In this document: piece after piece, positions 18,722 to 28,179 of the stretch
How positions within the stretch are numbered: the stretch's first letter is position 1
Layout of the letters: the number at the start of each line of letters is the position of its first letter
DNA from: Alphaproteobacteria bacterium
Lineage (GTDB): Bacteria > Pseudomonadota > Alphaproteobacteria > SHVZ01
Reading direction: 5' to 3'
Length of the DNA stretch: 45,993 nucleotides
NCBI GenBank assembly: GCA_016869285.1
Contig: VGEN01000017.1
Span: forward strand, 1-45,993
The notes under the pieces: model-generated
The model's database searches: none
What the model was told of the DNA's origin: nothing
Seen by the model: only the letters and a program-made list of their open reading frames with translations
Made by a program: the position numbers and the translations under genes

Positions 18722-20047
18722 ATGGCCATGGCTCCCGACGTCCCCGCGCGCGGCGCTGCCGTTCCCCGCGCGTCGCCGGGTAAACCGGCCGTCCTTCTTG
18801 CCGTCGGCGTCAGCGACGAGGATCGCGCCCAGCTCCAGCGGCTAGGGGGACCTGGCCTCAGGCTCATCGATGTCGGCACCTATGAGGAGGCTTCCGATCC
18901 CTATGAGTGCCGGGCGAGGGACTATATCGAGCGAGCGGTCGCGCTCGCCGAGGCGACGCCGGAGGTCGAGGGCGTCATCGGCGTCGAGGACTTCCCGCCG
19001 AGCCTGCTGGTGCCGGCGATCTGCCGGCGCCTTGCTCTTCCCGGCCTCGACTACACAGCGGCCGTCCGCTGCGAGCACAAGGGCTGGAGCCGCGTGCTGC
19101 AGCAGCGCCTGGTGCCCGATTCGACGCCAAGGTTCGCCCTGATCGATCTCGACCGGCCGCCCGGGCCGGACGCGCTCGGCGTTGGCAGGCCGTTCTGGCT
19201 GAAGCCGATCAAGTCCTATCTCTCCTATCTCGGCTTCCGGATCGCCGATGAGGCCGGTTACCGCCGGGCGTTGGCGCAGGCGGCCGAGGAGCTGCCGCCG
19301 TTCCTCGGCTGCTTCCTCGAGTTGATCGAGGACGCGGCGCCGCGAGCCGGGCTCGGTCGCGGACGCCAGTGGATGCTGGCCGAAGAGTTGATGTCCGGTT
19401 TCCAGTGCACCCTCGATGGTTACGTCTTCGGCGGGGAAGTCACGATTCTCGGTGTCGTCGATTCGATCCGATTCCCCAACAAGGTCAGCTTCAAGCGGTT
19501 CCAGTATCCCTCGATCCTGCCTCTCAAGGTCCAGGCGCAGATGGCGGATGTGGCGAGGAAGCTGATGCCCGGCCTCGGCTTCGATCATGGGCTCTTCAAC
19601 ATCGAGTTTTTCTGGAACCCGAAGCGGAAGGCACCAATGGTGATCGAGGTCAACGACCGTCTGTCGATGCAGTTCGCCGACCTGTTCGAGAAGGTCGACG
19701 GCATCAGCAGCTATCAGATTCTCATCGACCTCGCCCGCGGGAGGCGGCCCGATCATCGCCGTCGGCAGGGGCGCTACCGCGCCGCGGCGAGCTTCGTGCT
19801 GCGGGGATTCAAGGACCGGCTCTGCCTTGCCGTGCCCTCAGATGACGACATCGCCCGGGTGGAGCGCGAGATCCCGGATACGGTGGTGATGGTGAGGGCG
19901 GTGCCGGGAATGAGCTTGTCGGACCTGCCTCAGGACAGCTACAGCTTCCGCCACGGCCTTATCAATATCGGCGGAGACGATCTTGCGAGTATGCGGGCGA
20001 AGCTCGGGCGGGCGCTCAGGATGCTGCCGTTCCGATTTGCTGACTGA
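18722..20047 (+). CDS. ATP-grasp domain protein of unknown substrate
   Basis: This 441-residue protein has an N-terminal preATP-grasp-like alpha/beta region (about 18-130) and an ATP-grasp domain (about 130-350). FWLKPIKSYLSYLGF contains the ATP-contacting Lys, and FNIEFFWNPK and MVIEVNDRLS supply the Glu and Asn Mg ligands. The closest look is to carboxylate-amine ligases of the carnosine-synthase/BL00235 type or carbamoyl-phosphate-synthase-like ligases, which join an acyl phosphate to an amine or thiol. ATG 18722 has a GAGGA site 5 bases upstream; a TTG at 18710 is less likely. The hydrolase gene starts 9 bases after the stop, so the two are probably one operon and may act on related metabolites. 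The substrate cannot be deduced. Confidence 0.85.
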   Translation: MAMAPDVPARGAAVPRASPGKPAVLLAVGVSDEDRAQLQRLGGPGLRLIDVGTYEEASDPYECRARDYIERAVALAEATPEVEGVIGVEDFPPSLLVPAICRRLALPGLDYTAAVRCEHKGWSRVLQQRLVPDSTPRFALIDLDRPPGPDALGVGRPFWLKPIKSYLSYLGFRIADEAGYRRALAQAAEELPPFLGCFLELIEDAAPRAGLGRGRQWMLAEELMSGFQCTLDGYVFGGEVTILGVVDSIRFPNKVSFKRFQYPSILPLKVQAQMADVARKLMPGLGFDHGLFNIEFFWNPKRKAPMVIEVNDRLSMQFADLFEKVDGISSYQILIDLARGRRPDHRRRQGRYRAAASFVLRGFKDRLCLAVPSDDDIARVEREIPDTVVMVRAVPGMSLSDLPQDSYSFRHGLINIGGDDLASMRAKLGRALRMLPFRFAD

Positions 20048-20056
20048 GGTCACAGA

Positions 20057-21034
20057 ATGACAGGAGGGAAGAAGGCTTACGGTCAGGCAGAGCGCGAGGA
20101 ACGTCGCGCCCGGGCACTCCGGCAGAATCTGCACCGCCGCAAGCGGCAGGCCAGGGAACGGGCCGAGGCTCCGGCGGCGGCCGAGGTCGAGTGCTTTTTC
20201 CACGAGCCGACCTTCACCGCCACATATCTCCTCGCCGATCCGGAGAGCGGCGAGGCGGCGGTCGTCGACTCCGTTCTCGACTACGAGGCCTCATCCGGAC
20301 GCACGCGGACTGCCTCGGCCGACAAGGTGCTGGAGGCGATCGAGGCTCGCGGACTTAAGGTCAGGTGGATTCTCGAGACCCACGTCCACGCCGATCACCT
20401 CTCGGCGGCGCAGTACCTGAAGAAGGTGACCGGCGCCCCGATCGGTATCGGCGCCGATGTCGCCGTCGTCCAAAGGACCTTCCGTCCCCTCTTCGGCGCT
20501 TGGGACATGGTTCCGGACGGCTCGCAGTTCGATCGCCTCTTTGCCGAAGGCGATCGCGTCCCGCTCGGGGGGCTCTCGATCGAGGTCATGCATACGCCAG
20601 GGCACACGCCCGCCTGCATCACCTACAGGATCGGGAACGCAATCTTCGTCGGCGACACCATTTTCATGCCGGACTACGGCTCGGCGCGCTGCGACTTTCC
20701 CGGCGGCGATGCGGCGACGCTCTATCGGTCGGTCCGCCGGTTGCTGGCTCTGCCGGGTGATACCCGCATGTTCCTTTGCCACGACTACAAGGCGCCCGGC
20801 CGCGACAGCTTTGTTTGGGAGACGAGCGTCAAGGACCAGCGCGAGCGAAATATCCATATCAAGGACGGGGTGAGCGAGGCGGATTTCGTCGCTCTCCGCC
20901 GCGGGCGCGACGCCAAGCTGTCGATGCCTGCCCTCATTCTGCCATCGGTGCAGGTCAATATGCGCGCCGGTCGATTCCCGCCTGCAGATGCCGATGGTTC
21001 CGTCTACCTCAGGATTCCGGTCGATCGCGTCTAG
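20057..21034 (+). CDS. Metallo-beta-lactamase-fold hydrolase (persulfide dioxygenase/Blh-like) with basic N-terminal extension
   Basis: This 325-residue protein carries the full MBL metal set: THVHADH (HxHxDH at 109-114), His183 in HTPGHT, Asp200 in FVGDTIF and His242 in LCHDYK. The order and the R-C-D-F-P-G-G-D loop after FMPDYGSAR resemble ETHE1-type persulfide dioxygenases and Blh-like hydrolases; in ETHE1 a single iron is bound by two His and one Asp. Sulfur metabolism is therefore the best guess, but glyoxalase-II-like thioesterase activity is possible. Residues 1-44 are unusual: a Lys/Arg/Glu-rich helix ([20 protein letters not shown]) not part of the MBL fold. The ATG has a GAGG site 7-8 bases upstream. 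It follows the ATP-grasp gene by 9 bases and precedes murA. Confidence 0.88.
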   Translation: MTGGKKAYGQAEREERRARALRQNLHRRKRQARERAEAPAAAEVECFFHEPTFTATYLLADPESGEAAVVDSVLDYEASSGRTRTASADKVLEAIEARGLKVRWILETHVHADHLSAAQYLKKVTGAPIGIGADVAVVQRTFRPLFGAWDMVPDGSQFDRLFAEGDRVPLGGLSIEVMHTPGHTPACITYRIGNAIFVGDTIFMPDYGSARCDFPGGDAATLYRSVRRLLALPGDTRMFLCHDYKAPGRDSFVWETSVKDQRERNIHIKDGVSEADFVALRRGRDAKLSMPALILPSVQVNMRAGRFPPADADGSVYLRIPVDRV

Positions 21035-21138
21035 GTTTTCCGCCCGGACGCCTTGATTGGGGCCAGTTTGCTTGTGGGTGGGACGCCCGTCCGCTACAAC
21101 GGCGGCCAACATCGTATTCTGTTATCAAGGCTATCACC

Positions 21139-22437
21139 GTGGACAAGATCCGCATCCAGGGCGGCCGGCGGCTTTCAGGCCGCATCCCGATCTCGGGCGC
21201 CAAGAACGCCGCGCTGCCGCTGATGTGCGCGAGCCTGTTGACCGACGAGACCCTGACTCTGGTCAACCTTCCCCATCTGGCCGACATCTCGACGCTGGCA
21301 ACGCTGCTCGCCCAGCACGGGGTCGAGATCGGCATGGACGGGCATGCCTCCGGCGGCCACACCGGTAAGGCGCTGAAGCTGACCGCCGGCGAGGTCACCA
21401 ACACGACCGCGCCCTACGATCTCGTCCGCAAGATGCGTGCCTCGGTCCTGGTGCTGGGACCGCTCGTCGCGCGCACCGGCCATGCGCGGGTCTCGCTGCC
21501 CGGCGGCTGCGCCATCGGCGCACGCCCGGTCGACCTGCATCTCAAAGGGCTGCAAGCGCTCGGCGCCGAGATCGATCTGCAGCAGGGCTATATCGACGCC
21601 AAAGCGCCGAAGGGTCTCAAGGGCGGACGATTCATGTTCCCCTCGGTTTCGGTCGGCGCGACCGAGAACCTCGTGATGGCCGCGTCGCTCGCCGAGGGCG
21701 AGACCGTGCTGGTGAACGCCGCGCGCGAACCCGAGGTCGTCGATCTCTGCCGCTGCCTGAAGGCGATGGGCGCCGACATCGAGGGCGCCGGCACCGATAC
21801 GATCCGCATCCGCGGCCAGAAGCGTCTGGTCGGCACCACCTATCCCGTCGTCGCCGACCGTATCGAGGCCGGCACCTACGCGATCGCCGCAGCGATCACC
21901 GGGGGCGAGGTCGAGCTCGTAGGCGTCAAGCTCGGCATGATCGAGGCGCTGGTGAAGCAGCTCGCCGAGGCCGGCGTCGCCGTCACCGCGACGGCCGATG
22001 GCGTGCGCGTCTCGTGCACCAACGGCGTCATCGGCACCGATGTGATCACCGAGCCCTATCCCGGCTTTCCGACCGACCTGCAGGCGCAGTTCATGACGCT
22101 GATGACGCTCGCCGACGGTGCGTCGATGATCACCGAGACGATCTTCGAGAATCGTTTCATGCATGTGCCCGAGCTCTCGCGCATGGGCGCCAACATCACG
22201 GTGCATCAGTCCTCGGCGCTGGTCCGCGGCGTCAAGAAGCTGAACGGTGCGCCGGTGATGGCAACCGACCTGCGTGCCTCCGTCTCGCTGGTGCTAGCCG
22301 GGCTTGCCGCCGAAGGCGTGACCGAGGTCAACCGCGTCTATCATCTCGACCGCGGTTACGAGCGGATCGAGGAGAAGCTCAGTGCGTGCGGCGCGGCGAT
22401 CGAGCGCGTGCGACCGGCCGTCGCCGCCGACGAGTGA
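21139..22437 (+). CDS. murA: UDP-N-acetylglucosamine 1-carboxyvinyltransferase
   Basis: This 432-residue enzyme transfers enolpyruvate from PEP to UDP-GlcNAc, the first committed step of peptidoglycan synthesis, in the cytoplasm. GAKNAALPL carries the substrate-binding Lys22. The active-site cysteine is Cys124 in [15 protein letters not shown], the fosfomycin-target position. RIEAGTYAI and the [10 protein letters not shown] loop are conserved. The frame is open far upstream, but GTG 21139 (AAGG site 8 bases upstream) gives the usual N-terminus [10 protein letters not shown]. murA leads the conserved run through hisD and beyond. Confidence 0.97.
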   Translation: MDKIRIQGGRRLSGRIPISGAKNAALPLMCASLLTDETLTLVNLPHLADISTLATLLAQHGVEIGMDGHASGGHTGKALKLTAGEVTNTTAPYDLVRKMRASVLVLGPLVARTGHARVSLPGGCAIGARPVDLHLKGLQALGAEIDLQQGYIDAKAPKGLKGGRFMFPSVSVGATENLVMAASLAEGETVLVNAAREPEVVDLCRCLKAMGADIEGAGTDTIRIRGQKRLVGTTYPVVADRIEAGTYAIAAAITGGEVELVGVKLGMIEALVKQLAEAGVAVTATADGVRVSCTNGVIGTDVITEPYPGFPTDLQAQFMTLMTLADGASMITETIFENRFMHVPELSRMGANITVHQSSALVRGVKKLNGAPVMATDLRASVSLVLAGLAAEGVTEVNRVYHLDRGYERIEEKLSACGAAIERVRPAVAADE

Positions 22438-22447
22438 GCCTCGTGCC

Positions 22448-22873
22448 GTGACCGGAAAACCGCTGAAGCTCAGGGCCGAGGATGCGGAGGATCTGGCAAT
22501 CCTCTCGGCGGCGCTGCAGGATGCCGCGGTGCCGATCGGCGACATGCGCTTTTTCCCTGAGGAGAAGCGCTTCATGCTGGCCGCCAGCCGCTATCGTTGG
22601 GAGGCCGACCGCGGCGTCAAGGCCGGCGGAGGCGAGCGCATCACCTCGGCGCTGATCTTCGAGCACGTCAGGCATGTGCGCCGGCGCGGCCTCGATCAGG
22701 GCGACAGCGAGCGGATTCTCGCGCTGCTCGCGCTCGAGCCGGGCGAAGGGATCGTCGATCTGCTGTTCTCCGGCGGTGCGGCGATCCGGCTCGAGGTCGA
22801 GAAGCTCGTTTGCCGGCTCGACGATTTCGGTGAGGCCTGGCCGACGATCTTCCGGCCCGAGCACAAGGGCTGA
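22448..22873 (+). CDS. DUF2948 family protein
   Basis: This 141-residue protein starts at GTG 22448, 10 bases after murA. It matches the DUF2948 family found in alphaproteobacteria between murA and his[21 protein letters not shown] near the start, [20 protein letters not shown] in the middle, and [13 protein letters not shown] near residue 75. The function is unknown. Position between a peptidoglycan gene and histidine genes is conserved but does not tell the role. hisG begins 2 bases after its stop, so translation is probably coupled. Confidence 0.88.
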   Translation: MTGKPLKLRAEDAEDLAILSAALQDAAVPIGDMRFFPEEKRFMLAASRYRWEADRGVKAGGGERITSALIFEHVRHVRRRGLDQGDSERILALLALEPGEGIVDLLFSGGAAIRLEVEKLVCRLDDFGEAWPTIFRPEHKG

Positions 22874-22875
22874 TC

Positions 22876-23544
22876 ATGCCTGACGCTCTCGTGCTCGCCG
22901 TGCCGAAAGGGCGCATCCTCAATGAGGCGATGCCGATGATCCGGGCTGCCGGGATCGAGCCGGAGGCGGAGTTTGCCGACGAGGATTCGCGCCAGCTCCA
23001 TTTCCGGACCAATGTTCCGGGCCTCTCGATCATCCGGGTGCGTTCCTTCGACGTTGCTACCTTCCTCGCCTTCGGGGCGGCGCATATGGCGCTCGCGGGA
23101 TCGGACGTGCTGATGGAATTCAACTACTCCGAGATCTACACGCCGCTCGACCTCGGCATCGGCAAGTGCCGGCTGGCCGTCGCCGAGAAGAAGGATCTCG
23201 CCGAGACCGAGGACCCGCAGCGCTGGAGCCACCTGCGGATCGCCACCAAGTATCCCGAGATCACCCGCCGGCACTTTGCGCGCCGGGGTGTGCAGGCCGA
23301 ATGCATCAAGATGAACGGCGCGCTCGAGCTTGCCCCGCAGCTCGGCCTTTGCCGGCGCATCGTCGACCTTGTCGCCTCGGGCCGCACGCTGCGCGAGAAC
23401 GGGCTGGTCGAGGTCGAGCACGTCGCCGACGTGACCACGCGCTTCGCCGTCAACCGCTCGGCCTTCAAGACGCGAAGCGAGCAGCTCCGCGACTGGCTCG
23501 AGCGCTTCCGCGCCGCCGCCGGAATCGATGCCCAGGCGGCTTGA
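22876..23544 (+). CDS. hisG: ATP phosphoribosyltransferase, catalytic subunit (short form)
   Basis: This 222-residue protein catalyses the first step of histidine synthesis, joining ATP and PRPP. Signatures are [19 protein letters not shown] at the N-terminus and the PRPP-binding loop around [16 protein letters not shown] (about 165-180). Its length is that of the short HisG class, which lacks the C-terminal regulatory domain and normally needs the HisZ subunit. No hisZ is present in this window. It overlaps hisD by 17 bases (23528-23544). Confidence 0.95.
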   Translation: MPDALVLAVPKGRILNEAMPMIRAAGIEPEAEFADEDSRQLHFRTNVPGLSIIRVRSFDVATFLAFGAAHMALAGSDVLMEFNYSEIYTPLDLGIGKCRLAVAEKKDLAETEDPQRWSHLRIATKYPEITRRHFARRGVQAECIKMNGALELAPQLGLCRRIVDLVASGRTLRENGLVEVEHVADVTTRFAVNRSAFKTRSEQLRDWLERFRAAAGIDAQAA

Positions 23545-24823
23545 CGTCTCGGCGCCCGGCTTCGCCGACGAGTTCGAGAGGCTGCTGGCCGATCGCGAGG
23601 CGGTGACCGACGATGTCTCCGGCGTCGTCCGCGACATCATCGACAATGTCCGGGTCCGCGGCGATGCGGCGCTTCATGAGTACACCAGGCGCTTCGATCG
23701 TCTCGATCTTAGCACCACCGGGCTTCGCTTCGCCGATTCCGAGATCGGCAAGGCGACATCGAGCGTGCCGGCAGAGACGATGGCGGCACTTGAGCTCGCG
23801 GTGACGCGCATCGAGGCTTTCCATCGCCGACAGATGCCGGAGGATTTCGGCTTCGACGACGCCGACGGCGTCTCGCTTGGTCTCGTTTGGAAGCCGCTCG
23901 ACTCCGTCGGCCTCTACGTGCCAGGCGGCAGGGCTGCCTACCCGAGCTCGGTGCTGATGAACGCGATCCCGGCAAAGGTCGCCAGCGTCGGTCGTCTCGC
24001 CATGGTCGTGCCGACGCCGGACGGAACCGTCAATCCGCTGGTGCTGGCGGCAGCGAGGCTCGCCGGGGTCGATGAGATCTATCGTGTCGGCGGTGCGCAA
24101 GCGGTCGCTGCCCTCGCCTATGGCACGGCGACGATCGCCGCCGTCGATAAGATCGTCGGGCCGGGCAACGCTTATGTCGCGACCGCCAAGCGCATGGTCT
24201 TCGGTCGCGTCGGGATCGACTCCATCGCCGGTCCTTCCGAGATCCTGGTCGTCGCCGACCGTGACAACGATCCGGCCTGGATCGCCGCCGACCTCCTCTC
24301 CCAGGCCGAGCACGATCCCGTCGCGCAGTCGGTGCTGATCGCCGATGACAAGGCCTTCATCGAGGCCGTGCTCGGCGCCGCGGAAGGGCATCTGCGCAGC
24401 CTGCCGAAGCCGGAAGTCGCGCGTGCGAGCTGGCAAGATCACGGTGCCGCCATTCTTGTAGGCGACCTCGCCGAGGCGCCGGCGCTGGTCGACCGCCTCG
24501 CGCCGGAGCATCTGGAGCTTGCGATCGCCGAGCCGCGCGCCTTTGCCGCCAAGGTCAGGCATGCCGGCGCGATCTTCCTTGGCCGCCACACCCCGGAAGC
24601 GATCGGCGACTACGTCGCCGGTCCCAACCATGTCTTGCCGACCTCGGGCACGGCGCGCTTCTCCTCGGGCCTTTCGGTCTTCGACTTCCTGAAGCGCACG
24701 ACCCTGGTCGGTTGCACGGCGGAGGCGCTCGCCCGTATCGGGCCCGCGGCGATCCGGCTGGCCGAGGCCGAAGGCCTTCCGGCGCACGCCCGCTCAGTGG
24801 CGATCCGTTTGAATCGACGCTGA
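23528..24823 (+). CDS. hisD: Histidinol dehydrogenase
   Basis: This 431-residue zinc- and NAD-dependent enzyme oxidises L-histidinol to L-histidine, the last two steps of the pathway. Family hallmarks are [18 protein letters not shown], the [17 protein letters not shown]-binding segment, [23 protein letters not shown] with the Glu-His zinc/catalytic pair, and [17 protein letters not shown] near the C-terminus. Length is normal for the family. The start lies inside the end of hisG. UPF0262 follows after 6 bases. Confidence 0.97.
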   Translation: MPRRLDVSAPGFADEFERLLADREAVTDDVSGVVRDIIDNVRVRGDAALHEYTRRFDRLDLSTTGLRFADSEIGKATSSVPAETMAALELAVTRIEAFHRRQMPEDFGFDDADGVSLGLVWKPLDSVGLYVPGGRAAYPSSVLMNAIPAKVASVGRLAMVVPTPDGTVNPLVLAAARLAGVDEIYRVGGAQAVAALAYGTATIAAVDKIVGPGNAYVATAKRMVFGRVGIDSIAGPSEILVVADRDNDPAWIAADLLSQAEHDPVAQSVLIADDKAFIEAVLGAAEGHLRSLPKPEVARASWQDHGAAILVGDLAEAPALVDRLAPEHLELAIAEPRAFAAKVRHAGAIFLGRHTPEAIGDYVAGPNHVLPTSGTARFSSGLSVFDFLKRTTLVGCTAEALARIGPAAIRLAEAEGLPAHARSVAIRLNRR

Positions 24824-24829
24824 CGGACC

Positions 24830-25312
24830 ATGTCGGAGGCTGGCCGCATCGCTCGCATCTCGCTCGATGACGAGAGCATCGCGCGGCGCGGGCCTGAGAT
24901 CGACCATGAGCGCGCTGTCGCCGCCTATGACCTGATCGAGAGCAACCGCTTCGATCTCGCCGGTCATGGCGGGCCCTATCATCTCCGGCTCTTCGTCGAG
25001 GAAAGCCGGCTGATGCTCGACATCCGAGCCCATGCCGAGAGCACCGACGGCGAGCCGCTGCTGCTGCTCGGGCTTTCGCTAAGCCCGTTCCGTCGGGTGA
25101 TCAAAGACTACTTCACGCTCTGCGACAGCTACTACGCCGCGATCCGCCAGGCGAGCCCGAGCCAGATCGAGGCGATCGATATGGGCAGGCGCGCTCTTCA
25201 CAATGAGGGCTCCGAGCTGCTGATGGAACGGCTTGCCGGCAAGGCGACGCTCGACCTGGATACCGCGCGGCGGCTGTTCACCCTCATCTGCGCTCTGCAT
25301 CTGAGGGTCTAG
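24830..25312 (+). CDS. UPF0262 family protein
   Basis: This 160-residue protein belongs to UPF0262, an alphaproteobacterial family almost always found after hisD. Characteristic parts are RIARISLDDESIARRGPEID, HERAVAAYDLIESNRF, PYHLRLFVEESRLMLDIR and the central LSPFRRVIKDYF with CDSYYAAIRQASPSQIEAID. No signal peptide or membrane segment is seen. The function is unknown. It abuts the next gene with no spacer. Confidence 0.92.
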   Translation: MSEAGRIARISLDDESIARRGPEIDHERAVAAYDLIESNRFDLAGHGGPYHLRLFVEESRLMLDIRAHAESTDGEPLLLLGLSLSPFRRVIKDYFTLCDSYYAAIRQASPSQIEAIDMGRRALHNEGSELLMERLAGKATLDLDTARRLFTLICALHLRV

Positions 25313-25762
25313 GTGCCGCTCTCGCTGCCTTCGGCCGTCCTCTTCGCCTGCACGCAGAACGCGGTGCGGTCGCCGATGGCCGAGGGTTATCTCAAGCACC
25401 TGCACGGTAGCCGTGTCTATGTCGACTCGGTCGGGCTCCGCGGCCGCAATGTCGACCCTCTGGCCGTCGAGGTGATGCGCGAGCTGGGCATCGACATCGG
25501 CCGCCACCGCCAGAAGGATTTCGACACTCTCGCCGACACCTCCTTCGACGTGGTCGTGACGCTCTCGCCCGAAGCGCATCATCGCGCTCTCGAAATGACC
25601 CGGGTCATGGCCTGCGATGTCGAGTACTGGCCCACCTTCGATCCGACCATCGCCGAGGGCACGCGCGAGGCCCGGCTCGCGGCCTATCGCGAGGTCCGCG
25701 ATCACCTGATCCGCCGCATCCATGAGCGATTTCCGCCGTCGCGGGCCCCCGCGATTGCGTGA
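25313..25762 (+). CDS. Low-molecular-weight phosphatase family protein (ArsC-like)
   Basis: This 149-residue protein has the P-loop CTQNAVRS (Cys near residue 13, Arg near 19), the C-x5-R-S signature of low-molecular-weight tyrosine phosphatases and the related arsenate reductases. The general acid Asp is probably in the YWPTFDPT segment near residue 106. Substrates of these hisD-cluster members are not known. It starts with GTG immediately after the UPF0262 stop codon. A phosphotyrosine phosphatase role is as likely as arsenate reduction, and no arsenic genes are nearby. Confidence 0.85.
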   Translation: MPLSLPSAVLFACTQNAVRSPMAEGYLKHLHGSRVYVDSVGLRGRNVDPLAVEVMRELGIDIGRHRQKDFDTLADTSFDVVVTLSPEAHHRALEMTRVMACDVEYWPTFDPTIAEGTREARLAAYREVRDHLIRRIHERFPPSRAPAIA

Positions 25763-25840
25763 GGAGCCCGGTTTCTCCTTGACCGGACGGCCACTTGAGC
25801 CCAATTTCCGGCCGTTTTCGCCCTCCGTTCCGGAGTTTGC

Positions 25841-26059
25841 ATGCCGAAGGAAGACGTCATCGAGTTTTCGGGCACCGTCACCGAGCTTCTGCCCAATGCG
25901 ATGTTCCGGGTGAAGCTCGACAATGAACACATCGTGCTGGCCCACACCTCGGGCCGCATGCGCAAGAACCGCATCCGCGTCCTCGCCGGCGACCGGGTCA
26001 ATGTCGAGATGACCCCGTACGACCTGACCAAGGGACGCATCACCTTCCGCTTCAAGTAG
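25841..26059 (+). CDS. infA: Translation initiation factor IF-1
   Basis: This 72-residue single-OB-fold protein, starting [20 protein letters not shown], binds the ribosomal A site during initiation and strengthens IF-2 and IF-3 action. Its length and the closing [11 protein letters not shown] are standard. It follows a 78-base intergenic space that could carry its own promoter, and maf follows after 5 bases. Confidence 0.98.
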   Translation: MPKEDVIEFSGTVTELLPNAMFRVKLDNEHIVLAHTSGRMRKNRIRVLAGDRVNVEMTPYDLTKGRITFRFK

Positions 26060-26064
26060 GGCCG

Positions 26065-26652
26065 ATGGCCCAGCCGCGCCGGCGCGCACCCTTGGTGCTC
26101 GCCTCGGCCTCGCCGCGGCGACTGGAGCTCCTGGCCCAGATCGGCTGGCGACCCGACGCGGTCGACGCCGCCGATATCGACGAGACACCGCTCAAGCACG
26201 AACTACCGGCCGATCTGGCGCTGAGGCTCGCTGACGCCAAGCTCGATGCCGTTGCCGCCCGCCATCCCGGCGCCTTCGTGCTCGCGGCCGATACCCTGGT
26301 CGCGCTCGGCCGGCGCATGCTGCCGAAGGCCGAGACCGAGGAAGCGGCGCGGGAATGCATCGCGCGTCTCTCCGGCCGGCGGCATCGCGTGATCGGCGGC
26401 ATCGCCGTGCGCGCGCCCGACGGAACCCGCCGCAGGCGCCTGGCGATATCCATCGTCGCCTTCAAGCGGATGACGCAGATGGAGATGGAGGCCTACGTCG
26501 CAACCGGCGAGTGGCGCGGCAAGGCCGGCGGCTACGCCATACAAGGCTTCGCTGCCGCCTATATCAGCCGGATCAGCGGCTCCTACTCGAACATCGTCGG
26601 GCTCGGCCTCGCCGAGACTTACGCAATGCTCTCCGGGCTCGGCTTCCGATGA
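26065..26652 (+). CDS. maf: Maf-like nucleotide pyrophosphatase
   Basis: This 195-residue protein has the Maf signature LVLASASPRRLELLAQIGW at the N-terminus, the AADTLVALGRRMLPK catalytic region, and GKAGGYAIQGFAAAYISRIS near residues 152-171. The family hydrolyses non-canonical or modified nucleoside triphosphates to monophosphates; the subfamily cannot be settled by eye. The stop overlaps the start of the RNase E/G-like gene (ATGA). Confidence 0.93.
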   Translation: MAQPRRRAPLVLASASPRRLELLAQIGWRPDAVDAADIDETPLKHELPADLALRLADAKLDAVAARHPGAFVLAADTLVALGRRMLPKAETEEAARECIARLSGRRHRVIGGIAVRAPDGTRRRRLAISIVAFKRMTQMEMEAYVATGEWRGKAGGYAIQGFAAAYISRISGSYSNIVGLGLAETYAMLSGLGFR

Positions 26653-27920
26653 GCGAGCTCGTCGTCGAACGCAACCCAGGCGAGACCCGTATCGCCATCC
26701 GCGAAGGCGGGCGAACGGTCGAGCTTCGCTTCGACCGGTCGGTCTCGGCGAGCCGCATCGGCGAGATCCACCTCGCTCGCGTCGTCCGGGTTGAGGCAGG
26801 CATCGGCGCATTCCTCGACATCGGTGAACCGGCACAGGCTTTTCTCCCGGAAGCCGGGGAGCGGGTCGTCGAAGGTTCGGCGATCGCGGTGCAAGTCGTC
26901 GCCGATGCGATCGCCGGCAAGGGGCCGGAGGTGACGCGTCTTCTCGTGCTGGATGGCGGTGCCTTGGCGCTGACTGCCGGACAGCCCGGGTTTTCCATTT
27001 CGCGGCGGCTGCCGGAATCCGAGAGGAAGCGCCTGCGGGCGCGGCTCAAGCCGCTCCTGGGAGAGCAGGCGCCGGGCATGATCGTTCGCACGAGCGCCCG
27101 CGAGAACGATGACCTCGAGGCGATGTGGAAGCAGCTTCTCGATGAATGGCGCGAGGTCGAGCGCCGCCTCAAGGCAAAGCCGCCGTTGCGCCTCTGGGTG
27201 CCGCCGGACCTCGTCACGCAGCTGCTTCGCCGGCAGACACCCGAGACGGCGATCGTCGGCGACAGCGCGACGGCGGCGATGCTGCGTGCCGATTGCGTCG
27301 TCGAGAAGGTCGAGAATCCGTTCGAAGCGCTCGGCATCGAGGATGAGATCGCCCGCGCGCTGGCGCGCGAAATCGAGATCCCTGGCGGCCGGCTAGTTGT
27401 CGAGGAAGGCGAGACTCTGACTGCGATCGACGTCAACGGCCATGGTGACCGCTTGTCCCTCTGCCTCGCTGCAGCACGCGAGGTCGGGAACCTGATCCGG
27501 CTTCGCAACCTCGGCGGAACGCTGCTCGCCGACTTTCCGAACGTCGAAGGAAAGAGAAGCCGAGCGAAGATCGAGGCTGCCCTGAAGGAAGCTGTCAGGC
27601 ACGACCCGCTCGGAGTCGAATGCCTTGGATGGACTCGAACGGGCCTTTACGAGATGACACGGCCGAAGCGCGGCCCGACGCTTGCGGCGATGCTGTGGGA
27701 GCAGCCGCGCTCGCGCCTGACCGTCGAGGCCGCCGCGCTCGCGGCCTTGCGGGTGCTAGATCGCGCGGAGGGCGGCAAGCTCCGACTCCTCGCGTCGCCG
27801 GAGGTGATCGCATGGCTCGAAGGCGCGGGCGCAGCGGCGCTGGCCGACGCCGGCCGCGCAGTTGCGCTGGTGGCGGATGCGGGCTACGCACGGGAGCGCT
27901 TCGAGGTGGTGAGAGACTGA
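26649..27920 (+). CDS. RNase E/G family ribonuclease, short form
   Basis: This 423-residue protein has an N-terminal S1-like domain (about 30-110, IGEIHLARVVRVEAGIGAFL with FLDIGEPAQAFLP) followed by an RNase E/G-type catalytic domain. TAIDVNG (Asp near residue 262) and GGTLLADFPN (Asp near 297) match the two Mg-binding aspartates of RNase E, and NLIRLRNLGG is the typical helix between them. The C-terminal scaffold domain of RNase E is absent and no CxxC zinc link is visible, so it is closer to RNase G or the shorter alphaproteobacterial relatives. It is translationally coupled to maf and followed after 1 base by yacG. It probably processes RNA in the cytoplasm. Confidence 0.88.
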   Translation: MSELVVERNPGETRIAIREGGRTVELRFDRSVSASRIGEIHLARVVRVEAGIGAFLDIGEPAQAFLPEAGERVVEGSAIAVQVVADAIAGKGPEVTRLLVLDGGALALTAGQPGFSISRRLPESERKRLRARLKPLLGEQAPGMIVRTSARENDDLEAMWKQLLDEWREVERRLKAKPPLRLWVPPDLVTQLLRRQTPETAIVGDSATAAMLRADCVVEKVENPFEALGIEDEIARALAREIEIPGGRLVVEEGETLTAIDVNGHGDRLSLCLAAAREVGNLIRLRNLGGTLLADFPNVEGKRSRAKIEAALKEAVRHDPLGVECLGWTRTGLYEMTRPKRGPTLAAMLWEQPRSRLTVEAAALAALRVLDRAEGGKLRLLASPEVIAWLEGAGAAALADAGRAVALVADAGYARERFEVVRD

Positions 27921-27921
27921 G

Positions 27922-28122
27922 ATGGCCGAGGTCACGCGCCTTTCCGATCGGAAGCCGGCCAAGTGCCCGATCTGCGGCAAGCCGCCGGAAATCGCGTACA
28001 AGCCTTTCTGCTCTCAGCGCTGCACGGATGTCGATCTGCATCGCTGGCTCGGCGGCGGCTATCGCATTCCGACGAACGAGGCGCCGGAACCCGACGAGCC
28101 GCCGCCGGAGGAGCGCGGGTAG
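27922..28122 (+). CDS. yacG: DNA gyrase inhibitor YacG (zinc-binding)
   Basis: This 66-residue protein has a four-cysteine zinc motif: CPICGKP (near 16-22), then FCSQRC (29-34), followed by DLHRWLGGGYRIP. These match YacG, which binds GyrB and inhibits gyrase in E. coli. It begins 1 base after the RNase E/G-like gene and closes the conserved run. No clear terminator was seen after it. Confidence 0.93.
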   Translation: MAEVTRLSDRKPAKCPICGKPPEIAYKPFCSQRCTDVDLHRWLGGGYRIPTNEAPEPDEPPPEERG

Positions 28123-28179
28123 CGCCTCCCGGACTGCACGGCTACACTCCGGGGCAATTCATTCTCTCCGGAGCGCGCA

